64,000 nucleotides of DNA from Flavobacterium sp. HSC-32F16 (lineage in GTDB: Bacteria; Bacteroidota; Bacteroidia; Flavobacteriales; Flavobacteriaceae), in assembly GCF_024171645.1 (NCBI RefSeq), contig NZ_JALKAC010000002.1, forward strand, positions 744,001-808,000, in the 5' to 3' direction. Within the stretch, counting starts at the first letter, position 1, and each line of letters begins with the position of its first letter. The notes under the pieces are model-generated. The model did not search any database. It worked only from the letters and a program-made list of their open reading frames with translations, and was not told the DNA's origin. Shown here piece by piece: positions 36,172-45,052 of the stretch. A program made the position numbers and the translations under genes.

Positions 36172-36597
36172 ATGAAAGTAACTTTAAACAGAGTAAATGA
36201 CGCTTTTCATTTTAAAGTAAAAAATGAGCGCGGACATATAGTTGACGTTGACAGCAGAGCTGAATTTGGAGGAAGCGATTTAGGTGCAAGTCCGATGGAG
36301 CTGGTATTGATGGGCGTTGCCGGATGCAGTGCGATTGATATGATTTCGATTTTGAAAAAACAGCGTCAGGAAATCACTTCTTTTAACGCTGAGGTTGAAG
36401 GAACACGTGTGCAGATTGAAGAAGCAAAACCTTTTAAAGAAATCGATGTGGTTTTTTATTTAGAAGGTGACATCAATCCAGAAAAAGCACAACGTGCCGC
36501 ACAGCTTTCTTTTGAAAAATACTGCTCAGTGGCTAAAACGGTAGAGCCAACAGCAACAATTAATTACAAAGTTGTTTTAAACAACGAAGCTTTATAA
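36172..36597 (+). CDS. OsmC/Ohr family protein
   Basis: 141-residue member of the OsmC peroxiredoxin-like fold. Residues 30-60 hold GSDLGASPMELVLMGVAGCS with the first conserved Cys (AGCSAIDM), and EKYCSVAKTVEPTATI near the C-terminus holds the second. The family reduces organic hydroperoxides through this Cys pair. Its location between the thrA and metZ genes suggests a link with sulfur-compound handling, but that is context only. Confidence 0.87.
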   Translation: MKVTLNRVNDAFHFKVKNERGHIVDVDSRAEFGGSDLGASPMELVLMGVAGCSAIDMISILKKQRQEITSFNAEVEGTRVQIEEAKPFKEIDVVFYLEGDINPEKAQRAAQLSFEKYCSVAKTVEPTATINYKVVLNNEAL

Positions 36598-36729
36598 ATT
36601 AGAAAATGAGTTAATTTGAGAATTAGATAATGCTCTATTAGCTGAAAACAGAAAAGATTATTTCTTAAAACTTTGTGTTCACTTTGTGAAACTCTGCGAA
36701 ATAACTTCTCAAAAAACAAAAACAACACA

Positions 36730-37902
36730 ATGAATACAGAAGAATTTGGTTTTGAAACACAAGCCATTAGAACACATTTAGAAAAAACACAATTTCAAGA
36801 ACATTCAACACCTTTGTACTTATCTTCAAGTTTTATATTTGAAGATGCAGAGGATATGAGAGCTTCTTTTACAGAAGAAAAAGTCCGCAATATTTACTCT
36901 CGTTTCAGTAATCCAAATACAACAGAATTTGTAGATAAAGTTTGTGCTATGGAAGGCGCCGAAGCGGGTTATGCTTTTGCAACCGGAATGGCTGCAATAT
37001 ATTCTACGTTTGCTGCATTGTTAGAATCAGGAGATCATATTGTTTCTGCAGGAAGTGTTTTCGGATCAACTCATGCGTTGTTCATGACGTATTTTCCAAA
37101 ATGGAAAATTGAAACTTCTTATTTTGACATCAATAAACCGGAAACAATTGAAAGTTTTATTAAACCAAATACTAAAATTCTATATGCAGAAACGCCAACA
37201 AATCCTGGCGTAGATGTAGTTGATTTAGAATTATTAGGTCAAATTGCAAAAAAGCACAATTTGATTTTAATAATCGACAACTGTTTCGCTACTCCATACA
37301 TTCAACAGCCTATTAAATATGGTGCGCATATAGTAATCCATTCAGCAACAAAATTAATTGACGGTCAAGGCCGTGTTTTAGGTGGAGTTGCCGTTGGAGA
37401 AGCAGAGCTAATTCGTAAAATATATTTGTTTTCAAGAAATACGGGACCAGCAATGTCACCATTTAATGCATGGGTTTTGTCAAAAAGTTTAGAGACTTTG
37501 GCTGTTCGTGTAGACAGACATTGTGAAAATGCTTTAAAAGTGGCTGAATTTTTAGAAAGCCATCCTAATGTAAACAGTGTGAAATATCCATTTTTGAAAT
37601 CACATCCAAAATATGAAATTGCCAAAAAACAAATGCTTTTAGGCGGTAACATTATTGCGATCGAAATTAAAGGCGGTCTGGAAGCAGGAAGAAAATTTTT
37701 AGACAAAATTAAATTATGTTCTCTTTCGGCAAATATTGGTGACGTAAAAACGATTGTAACGCATCCTGCATCAACAACACACAGCAAATTATCTGAAGAA
37801 GATCAATTAGCAGTAGGAATCACGCAAGGTTTGGTTCGTGTTTCTGTAGGTTTAGAAACAGTAGCAGATGTAATTGCTGATTTAAAGCAAGCACTTGATT
37901 AA
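36730..37902 (+). CDS. metZ: Trans-sulfuration PLP enzyme, O-succinylhomoserine sulfhydrylase type
   Basis: Cys/Met-metabolism PLP enzyme of 390 residues. Motifs: ETQAIRTHLEKTQFQEHSTP, SSSFIFEDAEDMRASF, ATGMAAIYSTFAAL (cofactor phosphate loop), ETPTNPGVDVVDLELLGQIA, and the PLP lysine in VIHSATKLIDGQGRVLGGVA. SATKLIDGQGR is the MetZ-like signature, though in a MetX-containing genome the substrate is probably O-acetylhomoserine. The longer frame from 36673 enters an octamer-phased spacer; ATG 36730 (MNTEEFGFETQAI) matches the family start. A second enzyme for the same step (metY) lies at 28289. Confidence 0.88.
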   Translation: MNTEEFGFETQAIRTHLEKTQFQEHSTPLYLSSSFIFEDAEDMRASFTEEKVRNIYSRFSNPNTTEFVDKVCAMEGAEAGYAFATGMAAIYSTFAALLESGDHIVSAGSVFGSTHALFMTYFPKWKIETSYFDINKPETIESFIKPNTKILYAETPTNPGVDVVDLELLGQIAKKHNLILIIDNCFATPYIQQPIKYGAHIVIHSATKLIDGQGRVLGGVAVGEAELIRKIYLFSRNTGPAMSPFNAWVLSKSLETLAVRVDRHCENALKVAEFLESHPNVNSVKYPFLKSHPKYEIAKKQMLLGGNIIAIEIKGGLEAGRKFLDKIKLCSLSANIGDVKTIVTHPASTTHSKLSEEDQLAVGITQGLVRVSVGLETVADVIADLKQALD

Positions 37903-37922
37903 TAATATAAAGTATAAATTTG

Positions 37923-37952
37923 AAGGGCTATTTTTTTAAATAGCCCTTTCTT
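37923..37952 (+). terminator. Intrinsic terminator after metZ
   Basis: AAGGGCTATTT (37923-37933) pairs with AAATAGCCCTT (37938-37948), then TCTTG. It closes the metX-thrA-metZ stretch. Confidence 0.8.
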
Positions 37953-37991
37953 GTATCTGGAAGATTGTTTTATAAATAAATTAAGGCGTGT

Positions 37992-38522
37992 ATGGTAAAA
38001 CCAAAATTACTTTTGCTTTCGGATTTGTTTGGAGATAATCCTGAATGGATTAAATATTATATTAAAATATTAGCACCTCAATTTGATGTTAAGTATTATG
38101 ATGTTTTAAAAATAGCTGAGATTGGTTCGTTGAAAAATGAAGCGGAAATCCATAATCGATTTTTAGACGGAGGAATTGAAAAAGCAGTAAATAATTTATT
38201 GAATTATGAAAAAGAAAAAGTTGTTATTTTGGGTTTTAGTATTGGAGGAACTATTGCCTGGAAAGCTTCATTATCAGGGTTGAGAACCACTTATTTATTT
38301 GCTGTTTCATCAACACGTTTAAGATATGAAACAAAATCGCCAGACTGTGCTGTAAAGTTGTATTTTGGAGAAAACGATCTCAACAAGCCGAGTTCAAAAT
38401 GGTTTCTGGATTTGGATCTTGAAAATATAATCTTAAATAATCAAGGTCATCAACTGTATATGAATCAAAATACCGCTTCTCTAATTTGTGACGATATCTT
38501 AAAATACGTTACTGTAAATTAA
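37992..38522 (+). CDS. Small alpha/beta-hydrolase-like protein
   Basis: 176 residues with a strand-turn-helix nucleophile elbow VVILGFSIGGTIAWKAS (Ser near residue 83), preceded by PKLLLLSDLFGDNPEWIKYY. NNQGHQLYMNQNTASL near the C-terminus could supply the catalytic His. DLNKPSSKWF may hold the acid. The fold is inferred from these motifs; no specific substrate can be named. It lies 40 bp after the metZ terminator. Confidence 0.7.
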   Translation: MVKPKLLLLSDLFGDNPEWIKYYIKILAPQFDVKYYDVLKIAEIGSLKNEAEIHNRFLDGGIEKAVNNLLNYEKEKVVILGFSIGGTIAWKASLSGLRTTYLFAVSSTRLRYETKSPDCAVKLYFGENDLNKPSSKWFLDLDLENIILNNQGHQLYMNQNTASLICDDILKYVTVN

Positions 38523-38625
38523 TTACTGTTAAAAAAATATCTTTCCTTTTTGTTATTGTTTCAGTAAAAAATATATTTTTGTTTAGTAACGAATTAAAAA
38601 CTATTGATAATTAAACTAAACCAAA

Positions 38626-39129
38626 ATGAGCAATTCTACTTACGTTTTAGATGATACATTATTAGCTTCTGCTGGAGCACGTTTTATAAATTATATAATT
38701 GATTTGATTGTTTTTGTGATCATCTTAATTGCAATTGGAGTTTTAATTGGTATTGTCACAGCGTTATTTGGATTGACTGAACTTGGCGTATGGGTTGATA
38801 ATTTAGGTGATTTGGGCTGGAATGTTATTGTCATATCAGTGTCTATAACGTATTATACTTTGATGGAAGGTTTATTTGGGAGATCAATAGCTAAGTTTAT
38901 TACAGGAACTGTTGTTGTAGATGAAAACGGAGAAAAACCAACTATGGGTGTTGCTTTTAAAAGAAGTCTCTGCCGCTTAATTCCTTTTGATGCTTTCACT
39001 TTTTTGGGAGGTGCAAGAGGTTGGCATGATTCAATTTCTAATACCTATGTTGTGAGCAAAAAAGCATTAGAAGAGAATAAAAAAACGTTTCATGAATTCA
39101 ATTTAATTGGGGCAAACGATATAAATTAA
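38626..39129 (+). CDS. RDD family membrane protein
   Basis: 167 residues with the diagnostic RDD elements: Arg in AGARFINYIIDLIVFVIILI at the first TM helix, a second hydrophobic span (WNVIVISVSITYYTLMEGLF), and the loop GRSIAKFITGTVVVDENGEK followed by FKRSLCRLIPFDAFTFLGG and WHDSISNTYVV. The function is unknown; RDD proteins may be small transport or envelope factors. It is flanked by intergenic DNA with no operon partner. Confidence 0.82.
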   Translation: MSNSTYVLDDTLLASAGARFINYIIDLIVFVIILIAIGVLIGIVTALFGLTELGVWVDNLGDLGWNVIVISVSITYYTLMEGLFGRSIAKFITGTVVVDENGEKPTMGVAFKRSLCRLIPFDAFTFLGGARGWHDSISNTYVVSKKALEENKKTFHEFNLIGANDIN

Positions 39130-39272
39130 TTTAAACTATACTAATTTAGTCGAATATAGGTTTCATTCTGTTATATTCTCATTTAAAAAGATTATTTTTG
39201 TTGCAGAAAATATGCTTATTGTTTGTTCTAGAAAAAATCTAAAACCTACAGTCTACAATCTAAAATATAAAA

Positions 39273-39683
39273 ATGCTTTCAAAGAAAACAAAATACGGAA
39301 TTAAAGCCCTTACATATTTAGCCAGGAGAGAAAACAACGAACCTGTACAAATTGCCGAAATTGCCAAAAGTGAACACATTTCGATTAAATTTCTGGAAAG
39401 TATTTTATTATTACTTCGTAATTCCGGTTTTCTTGGTGCTAAGAAAGGAAAAGGCGGTGGTTATTATTTAATAAAAGATCCAAAAGATATCAGTATGGCA
39501 AAAGTCTATCGTATTCTCGAAGGCCCAATTGCATTACTGCCTTGTGCAAGTCATAATTTCTATGAAAAATGTGATGACTGCGATGATGAATCTACCTGTG
39601 CTGCACGACGTTTAATGACCGAAGTTAGAGATAATACACTTAAAATATTAGAAAGTAATTCTTTGGCAGATATTGCATTTTAA
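39273..39683 (+). CDS. Rrf2 family transcriptional regulator (IscR/CymR-like)
   Basis: 136-residue winged-helix regulator. MLSKKTKYGIKALTYLARRE and EIAKSEHISIKFLESILLLL form the DNA-binding helix-turn-helix, and GAKKGKGGGYYLIKDPKDIS is the wing. A Cys cluster near the C-terminus (LLPCASHNFYEKCDDCDDES followed by TC) may hold an Fe-S cluster or sense sulfur state. It stands next to the TauE gene and just before the sulfate-assimilation operon, so it is the obvious candidate regulator of those genes. That role is inferred from position and family. Confidence 0.88.
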   Translation: MLSKKTKYGIKALTYLARRENNEPVQIAEIAKSEHISIKFLESILLLLRNSGFLGAKKGKGGGYYLIKDPKDISMAKVYRILEGPIALLPCASHNFYEKCDDCDDESTCAARRLMTEVRDNTLKILESNSLADIAF

Positions 39684-39689
39684 TTTTTT

Positions 39690-39778
39690 ACCATATAATT
39701 TATATAAGTTCATTTAATTATCATCGTTTAAATTTAGACGCACTGCTTTGCGTCTCTGCTAAAATGAACTTATATGGT
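39690..39778. mobile_element. MITE-like element, copy 2 (89 bp)
   Basis: ACCATATAATTTATATAAGT at the left and ATGAACTTATATGGT at the right mirror the ends of the 29688 element. The interior is TTTAGACGCACTGCTTTGCG followed by TCTC, the same hairpin as in copy 1. It lies between the Rrf2 and TauE(-) stop codons. Confidence 0.65.
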
Positions 39779-39793
39779 GAAAAAATAATCTTT

Positions 39794-40576
39794 TTAGAAA
39801 ATCAATTTATAACCGGCCATAAAAAGCATTACTGCTATTGCATTTCTTAAAAATAAGTCAGGTACTTTTCCGCTTAAACTGCTTCCGATATAAATTCCGG
39901 GAAGTGATCCCAGTAATAATTGGCCTAACAGTACTAAATCTAAATTCCCCATAGAAGCGTGGCCAATTCCTGCAACTAAAGTCAAAGGAACAGCGTGAGC
40001 GATTTCGGTTCCTACCAAACGAGGTGTTGGTAAAAGCGGATAAAGAAAAAATAAAGTAACCGTTCCTAAAGCGCCGGCACCAATAGAAGTTAAAGTTACA
40101 GTCGCGCCAAGCAATATTCCAATTCCAATTGTCAGCATATTTTGAGTAGTGCTTTCGCTATGAAATTTATCGCCGGCATGTTTTTGAGAAAATTTTAGAA
40201 TTTTATTTTTGAATATAATAGCTATAGAGGTAAATAATAAAGCCCAGCCTAAACTGTACTTAATTACATGATTTATAGTTTCTATATCAGTTTTAATGCT
40301 GTTTAATATCCATAAAGTCACAAGGGCAGCAGGAACGCTTCCTAATGTGAGCCAGCCGGTAATCTTCCAGTTTATGTTTCCTTTTTTATTATGTACAAAT
40401 ACGCCGCCGGCTTTTGTAAAAGCAGCATAAAGTAAATCTGTTCCTACTGCGGTTGTGGGTGGAATATTAAAATACAGTAAAATAGGAGTCATTAAAGAGC
40501 CACCTCCAACACCGGTTAATCCAACAATAAAACCCACTACTAACCCCGCAACTACAAGACCAATCTGAAAATCCAT
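39794..40576 (-). CDS. TauE/SafE family membrane permease
   Basis: Inner-membrane protein of 260 residues, ~8 TM helices. Family motifs are MDFQIGLVVAGLVVGFIVGL-TGVGGGSLMTPILL near the start and GAGALGTVTLFFLYPLLPTP in the second half. This family transports sulfite, sulfoacetate or other sulfur anions. It is divergent from the TauE gene at 40883, with the sulfate-operon promoter between them. Direction and substrate are not known. Confidence 0.87.
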   Translation of the reverse strand: MDFQIGLVVAGLVVGFIVGLTGVGGGSLMTPILLYFNIPPTTAVGTDLLYAAFTKAGGVFVHNKKGNINWKITGWLTLGSVPAALVTLWILNSIKTDIETINHVIKYSLGWALLFTSIAIIFKNKILKFSQKHAGDKFHSESTTQNMLTIGIGILLGATVTLTSIGAGALGTVTLFFLYPLLPTPRLVGTEIAHAVPLTLVAGIGHASMGNLDLVLLGQLLLGSLPGIYIGSSLSGKVPDLFLRNAIAVMLFMAGYKLIF

Positions 40577-40882
40577 AAAAAAAGTTTGGCGCTAAAATAA
40601 TAACAATTTTATAATTATCCTATAGATTTGGTAGAGATTAAATGTGTATTTTTACAAATCACAAAATTAAAGTACGCTGTTAAAATCTGATGAAGCAGTG
40701 TATAATTTGTTAAATAAATTATTAATCCTTTATTAAAATTCTTTTGTCTTGTTTTTTAGTATAATAGCTTTTGTAAAAAAGTAAATATATTGTTTTGATA
40801 TTTCAAAATATATAGTACTTTTGCAAAGTAATCTACTAAGCCGATAGGGTAATAGATTTTAAGAAAAACAAATTCTTAAAAT
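40577..40882 (+). promoter_or_regulatory. Promoter and candidate operator of the sulfate-assimilation operon
   Basis: TTTG (40794-40797), 18 bp, TACTTTTG (40816-40823): near-consensus promoter. Right after the expected start, ATCTACTA (40831-40838) and TAATAGAT (40850-40857) form an imperfect inverted repeat with an 11-bp spacer. Its right half contains GATAGGGTAATAGA, repeated at 24342. The position suits a repressor or 5'UTR element. The Rrf2 protein nearby is a candidate binder. The left ~200 bp of this region shows no other signal. Confidence 0.6.
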
Positions 40883-41785
40883 ATGGAAAATGAACTTAAA
40901 TTAAACAATACAGACATAAAGGCAAATTTTTTGTCAAAGGAAAATTTATGGGTTTTAATACCTGTTGTTTTATTGTTGGGTTTGGTAGCTACATTAATAT
41001 ATAATCACCACGCTGAATTTTCGTGGAGTGGTTTTGTAGAAGGATTTAATGAAGAGTTCTTAGTATTTTTTGCGATTGGTGTTTTTGCTCAATTGGTTGA
41101 CGGAACATTAGGAATGGGTTACGGAGCCACTTCGACGTCATTTTTATTGGCTTATGGAGTGCCGCCGGTTGTGAGCAGTACAGCAGTTCACGTTTCTGAA
41201 ATGTTTACAACAGGAGCATCGGCGCTTTCTCATCATCGCTTTGGTAATATCAATAAAAAATTGGTAAAACATTTATTGATTCCTGGAGTTTTAGGTTCAA
41301 TTACAGGAGCTTATTTATTGTCTGATGTAATTGACGGCAATATTATCAAACCGTTTATTGCGGTTTACATGATTATTTTGGCGGTAGTTATTATCAAGAA
41401 AGCATTAAGAAAAAGCATCGTAAAAAAGAAAACCAAAAAATTAGGTGCTTTAGCAGTTTTTGGCGGATTTATGGATTCTGTTGGAGGTGGAGGCTGGGGC
41501 CCAATTGTGACTTCTACATTATTAGGAAGAGGAAGAAATCCGAGATACACAATTGGATCAGTAAATGCAGCTGAGTTTGCTATTTCATTTGCAAGCGGTA
41601 TCACTTTTATGCTTTTTGGCGGAATTATTGGCTGGCAGGTAATTATCGGATTGATTTTAGGAGGAGTTATTTCAGCGCCATTAGCGGCTTATTTGGTAAA
41701 TAAAATCAAAAGAAAACCAATGATGGTTGCGGTTGGAGTACTAATTATATTATTGAGTTTAAAAACATTATCTAAATTATTGTAA
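40883..41785 (+). CDS. TauE/SafE family permease, first gene of the sulfate-assimilation operon
   Basis: 300 residues; a short soluble N-terminus, then ~8 TM helices. Motifs: FAQLVDGTLGMGYGATSTSF, VSEMFTTGASALSHHRFGNI and FGGFMDSVGGGGWGPIVTST, the paired family signatures. The operon continues with cysH 25 bp downstream, so this is a good candidate for the sulfate importer of the pathway. It is distinct from the TauE at 39794. Confidence 0.88.
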   Translation: MENELKLNNTDIKANFLSKENLWVLIPVVLLLGLVATLIYNHHAEFSWSGFVEGFNEEFLVFFAIGVFAQLVDGTLGMGYGATSTSFLLAYGVPPVVSSTAVHVSEMFTTGASALSHHRFGNINKKLVKHLLIPGVLGSITGAYLLSDVIDGNIIKPFIAVYMIILAVVIIKKALRKSIVKKKTKKLGALAVFGGFMDSVGGGGWGPIVTSTLLGRGRNPRYTIGSVNAAEFAISFASGITFMLFGGIIGWQVIIGLILGGVISAPLAAYLVNKIKRKPMMVAVGVLIILLSLKTLSKLL

Positions 41786-41810
41786 TTCTTTAGATAGGGA
41801 GAAAGAGATT

Positions 41811-42521
41811 ATGAGTGCGATTATTGTACAAGAATTATTAGAGAAAACTAAAGATTTTTCGCTTGACGAAACCTTAGTTCTTTTAGCAAAAGAGTTTCCG
41901 GGGAAAGTAATTTTTTCAACTTCTTTTGGACAGGAAGATCAGGTAATTACAGATTTTATTGCAAAAAGTAATACTGATATTACCGTTTTTACTTTGGACA
42001 CGGGAAGATTATTTCAGGAAACTTACGACGTTTTTCACAAAACATTAAAAAAGTATAAAAGACCTATTGAAGTTTATTTTCCAGAAGCCACTGCTGTTGA
42101 AAATTTACTAAAAGCAAAAGGGCCAAACAGCTTTTACGATTCAGTTGAAAATAGAAAAGAATGCTGTTTTATTCGAAAAGTGGTTCCGTTAAGAAAAGCT
42201 TTGGCAGGAAATTCAGTTTGGATTACGGGCTTAAGAGCCGAACAGTCAGAAAACAGACACGATTTAAATCTGTTTGAATATGATGGAAATTTCGAAATCA
42301 CAAAATTTAATCCGTTATTAAAATGGACTTTAGAAGAAGTTGAAACGTATTTATCAGAGAACAATGTTCCTCAAAACGCTTTACACAAACAAGGTTTCGT
42401 AAGTATTGGTTGCGCACCTTGTACCAGAGCAATCTTTCCTGGCGAAGATATCAGAGCCGGAAGATGGTGGTGGGAATCTAGTCATAAAGAGTGTGGGTTA
42501 CATAGCGCTAAGAAAGAGTAA
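41811..42521 (+). CDS. cysH: Adenylyl-sulfate (APS) reductase, CysH family
   Basis: Reduces activated sulfate to sulfite with thioredoxin or glutathione as donor. 236 residues. Motifs: STSFGQEDQVITDFI (P-loop-like), LDTGRLFQET and the C-terminal KECGLHSAKKE nucleophile Cys. The pairs KECCFIRK (~residue 117) and GCAPCTRAI (~residue 202) are the four Cys that bind a 4Fe-4S cluster in the APS-specific class. No APS kinase gene is seen nearby, in agreement with direct APS reduction. Confidence 0.92.
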   Translation: MSAIIVQELLEKTKDFSLDETLVLLAKEFPGKVIFSTSFGQEDQVITDFIAKSNTDITVFTLDTGRLFQETYDVFHKTLKKYKRPIEVYFPEATAVENLLKAKGPNSFYDSVENRKECCFIRKVVPLRKALAGNSVWITGLRAEQSENRHDLNLFEYDGNFEITKFNPLLKWTLEEVETYLSENNVPQNALHKQGFVSIGCAPCTRAIFPGEDIRAGRWWWESSHKECGLHSAKKE

Positions 42522-42682
42522 ACAGACTTTTTAGAAGAAAGAAGCAAGAGGCAAGACTTCTGCAGAGAATAGAATATAGATTATAGAATAAAGAGTGGAG
42601 ATTTTTAGATCAGGCAACTTGAAACTTTAAACATGAAACCTGAAACAAAATTTTCACAAACAAAATATCAAACAAAAAAACA

Positions 42683-43582
42683 ATGAGTTCAGTATTAAAA
42701 ACAAACGCTTTAGAGAGTGAAGCGATATACATTTTCAGAGAAGTAATTTCACAGTTTGACAAACCGGTTTTACTTTTCTCAGGAGGAAAAGATTCTATTA
42801 CATTAGTGCGTTTGGCGCAAAAAGCATTTTTCCCTGCTAAGATTCCGTTTCCTCTATTGCACGTTGATACGGGACACAATTTCCCTGAAACAATTGCTTT
42901 CAGAGATAAATTAGTAGAAGAATTAGGTTTAGAGTTGATCGTTCGTAATGTTCAGGATGCTATTGATGAAGGAAAAGTAGTTGAAGAAACAGGTAAATAC
43001 TCAAGTAGAAACAGCTTGCAGACTACAACACTTTTAGATGCAATTGAAGAATTTAAGTTTGATGCTTGTATTGGAGGCGCACGTCGTGATGAAGAAAAAG
43101 CAAGAGCTAAAGAACGTATTTTCTCAGTTCGTGATGATTTCGGACAATGGGACGAAAAAAATCAGAGACCAGAATTGTTTGATATTTTGAATGGAAAAAT
43201 TGAAAATGGACAAAACGTTCGTGTTTTCCCAATTTCAAACTGGACAGAATTAGATGTTTGGAGTTATATCGAAAAAGAACACATCGAGATTCCATCAATC
43301 TATTTTTCACATAAAAGAAAAGTTTTTTTGAGAGACGGTTTAATCTGGTCGCATTCTCCTTTTGTGTACCAAGAAGAAGACGAACAAATCGAAGAAAGAA
43401 TTGTTCGCTTCAGAACCGTTGGAGATATGAGTTGTACAGCAGCAGTTGAATCTTACGCAGCAACAATCGAAGAAGTTGTAGGCGAAATCAGAGAATCAAC
43501 TATTTCTGAAAGAGGAGCCAGAATAGATGACAAACGTTCTGAAGCTGCAATGGAAAAGAGAAAACAACAAGGTTATTTTTAA
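42683..43582 (+). CDS. cysD: Sulfate adenylyltransferase, small subunit
   Basis: ATP-PPase-type subunit that, with CysN, forms APS from sulfate and ATP. The 299 residues carry the PP-loop LLFSGGKDSITLVRLAQKAF (residues ~34-50), HVDTGHNFPETIAFRDK and GGARRDEEKARAKERIFSVR. The C-terminus ends ERGARIDDKRSEAAMEKRKQ, the usual CysD tail. It lies between cysH and cysN in the operon; the 161-bp gap before it contains a 'gaaacctgaaac' run. Confidence 0.96.
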   Translation: MSSVLKTNALESEAIYIFREVISQFDKPVLLFSGGKDSITLVRLAQKAFFPAKIPFPLLHVDTGHNFPETIAFRDKLVEELGLELIVRNVQDAIDEGKVVEETGKYSSRNSLQTTTLLDAIEEFKFDACIGGARRDEEKARAKERIFSVRDDFGQWDEKNQRPELFDILNGKIENGQNVRVFPISNWTELDVWSYIEKEHIEIPSIYFSHKRKVFLRDGLIWSHSPFVYQEEDEQIEERIVRFRTVGDMSCTAAVESYAATIEEVVGEIRESTISERGARIDDKRSEAAMEKRKQQGYF

Positions 43583-43722
43583 TTGATAATTAATAATTAA
43601 CAATTGATAATTAAAAAGTAGAATCAAAAAAACATACAGATTTAAATTTTAGTTCAAAGGCAAGCAACGTGAAACTTGAAACCTGAAACAAAAAAAATTA
43701 AACCTGAAACAAAAAATACAGA

Positions 43723-44967
43723 ATGGAAGTTTTAAAAATAGCAACAGCAGGAAGTGTAGATGACGGAAAAAGTACTTTGATCGGGAGATTATTGTACGAT
43801 ACAAAATCATTGACGACTGATAAGATAGAAGCAATCGAAAAAAGCAGTAAACAAAAAGGTTATGATTATCTTGATTTTTCTTTGGCAACTGACGGATTAG
43901 TAGCAGAAAGAGAACAAGGAATCACGATTGATGTTGCGCATATTTATTTTTCGACTGCAAAGAAAAGTTACATTATTGCCGATACTCCAGGTCACGTAGA
44001 ATATACAAGAAACATGGTTACGGGAGCTTCGACTTCTCAGGTTTCGATTATTTTAATTGATGCTAGAAAAGGAGTAATTGAGCAAACATACCGTCACTTT
44101 TTCATCAATAATTTATTGAGAGTAAAAGAGGTAATTGTTGCCATTAATAAAATGGATTTAGTGGATTATTCGGAAGAAGTTTTCAATAAAATCAAAGCCG
44201 ATTTCCAAGCGTTAAATGCAAAAAGTACATTCAAAGAGCAAAACGTAAGTTACATCCCGTTAAGTGCAATCAACGGTGGAAACGTGGTTGACAAATCTGA
44301 AAACATGCCATGGTATGACGGACAAACTGTATTAGAACATTTAGAAGGATTACACGCTTCTGATGTTTTTGAAGCAGGAAAAGCACGTTTCCCAGTTCAG
44401 ACTGTGATTCGTCCAAAAACCGAAGAATACCACGATTTTAGAGGTTACGCTGGAAAATTATACGGAAACACAATAAAAGTTGGAGATGCCGTAACGGTTC
44501 TTCCTTCTTTAACAGAATCAAAAGTATCTAAAATTCACTTTTTCGATAAAACATTTGATGAAGCCGTTGCTGGTTCTTCAATCACAATCGAATTAGAAAA
44601 TGATATCAATGTAACGAGAGGCGATATGATTGTAAAATCAGATGAGCTTCCAAAAATTGAAAAAGATATTACCACAACAGTTTGCTGGATGGACAGTAAA
44701 AAACTGGTTGCAGGAACAAAATACATTGTACAGCACAACACAAATTCGGTTTTAGCAAAAGTAGAAAGTATCAAAAATACCATCTCAACAGACTATTCTG
44801 GAACAAAAGAAGCTTCGCAATTGGCAATCAACGAAATCGGAGAAGTAAGCATTAAATTAAGCAAGCCTTTATATTTTGACGCTTACAACGAAAACAAATC
44901 AAACGGAGCTTTTATCTTAATTGATACAGCAACAAACACAACAGCAGGAGTAGGATTCATCAGATAG
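43723..44967 (+). CDS. cysN: Sulfate adenylyltransferase, large (GTPase) subunit
   Basis: GTPase partner of CysD. 414 residues: no fused APS kinase (CysNC would be ~620). G1 is AGSVDDGKSTLIGRLLYDTK, switch region EREQGITIDVAHIYFS, G3 ADTPGHVEYTRNM, G4 INKMDL. The C-terminal EF-Tu-like barrels end ILIDTATNTTAGVGFIR. It acts in sulfate activation and follows cysD after 140 bp of AT-rich repeats. Confidence 0.96.
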   Translation: MEVLKIATAGSVDDGKSTLIGRLLYDTKSLTTDKIEAIEKSSKQKGYDYLDFSLATDGLVAEREQGITIDVAHIYFSTAKKSYIIADTPGHVEYTRNMVTGASTSQVSIILIDARKGVIEQTYRHFFINNLLRVKEVIVAINKMDLVDYSEEVFNKIKADFQALNAKSTFKEQNVSYIPLSAINGGNVVDKSENMPWYDGQTVLEHLEGLHASDVFEAGKARFPVQTVIRPKTEEYHDFRGYAGKLYGNTIKVGDAVTVLPSLTESKVSKIHFFDKTFDEAVAGSSITIELENDINVTRGDMIVKSDELPKIEKDITTTVCWMDSKKLVAGTKYIVQHNTNSVLAKVESIKNTISTDYSGTKEASQLAINEIGEVSIKLSKPLYFDAYNENKSNGAFILIDTATNTTAGVGFIR

Positions 44968-45052
44968 TTGATGGTTTTTAGTTGATAGTTGATGGTTTTT
45001 TAGAGCCAACAACCAACAACAAGCAACCGACAACCAAAAACTCAAAAGAGAA

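Noticed and set aside
37365..37787. 140-codon minus-strand ORF inside metZ
   Set aside because: Antisense to a highly conserved PLP enzyme; the translation resembles no known protein.
42560..43722. Operon break around cysD considered because of 'gaaacctgaaac' and 'ttgataattaa' runs
   Set aside because: No terminator hairpin or good promoter found in these gaps; the repeats are of the kind seen in other spacers, so one operon is still favoured.
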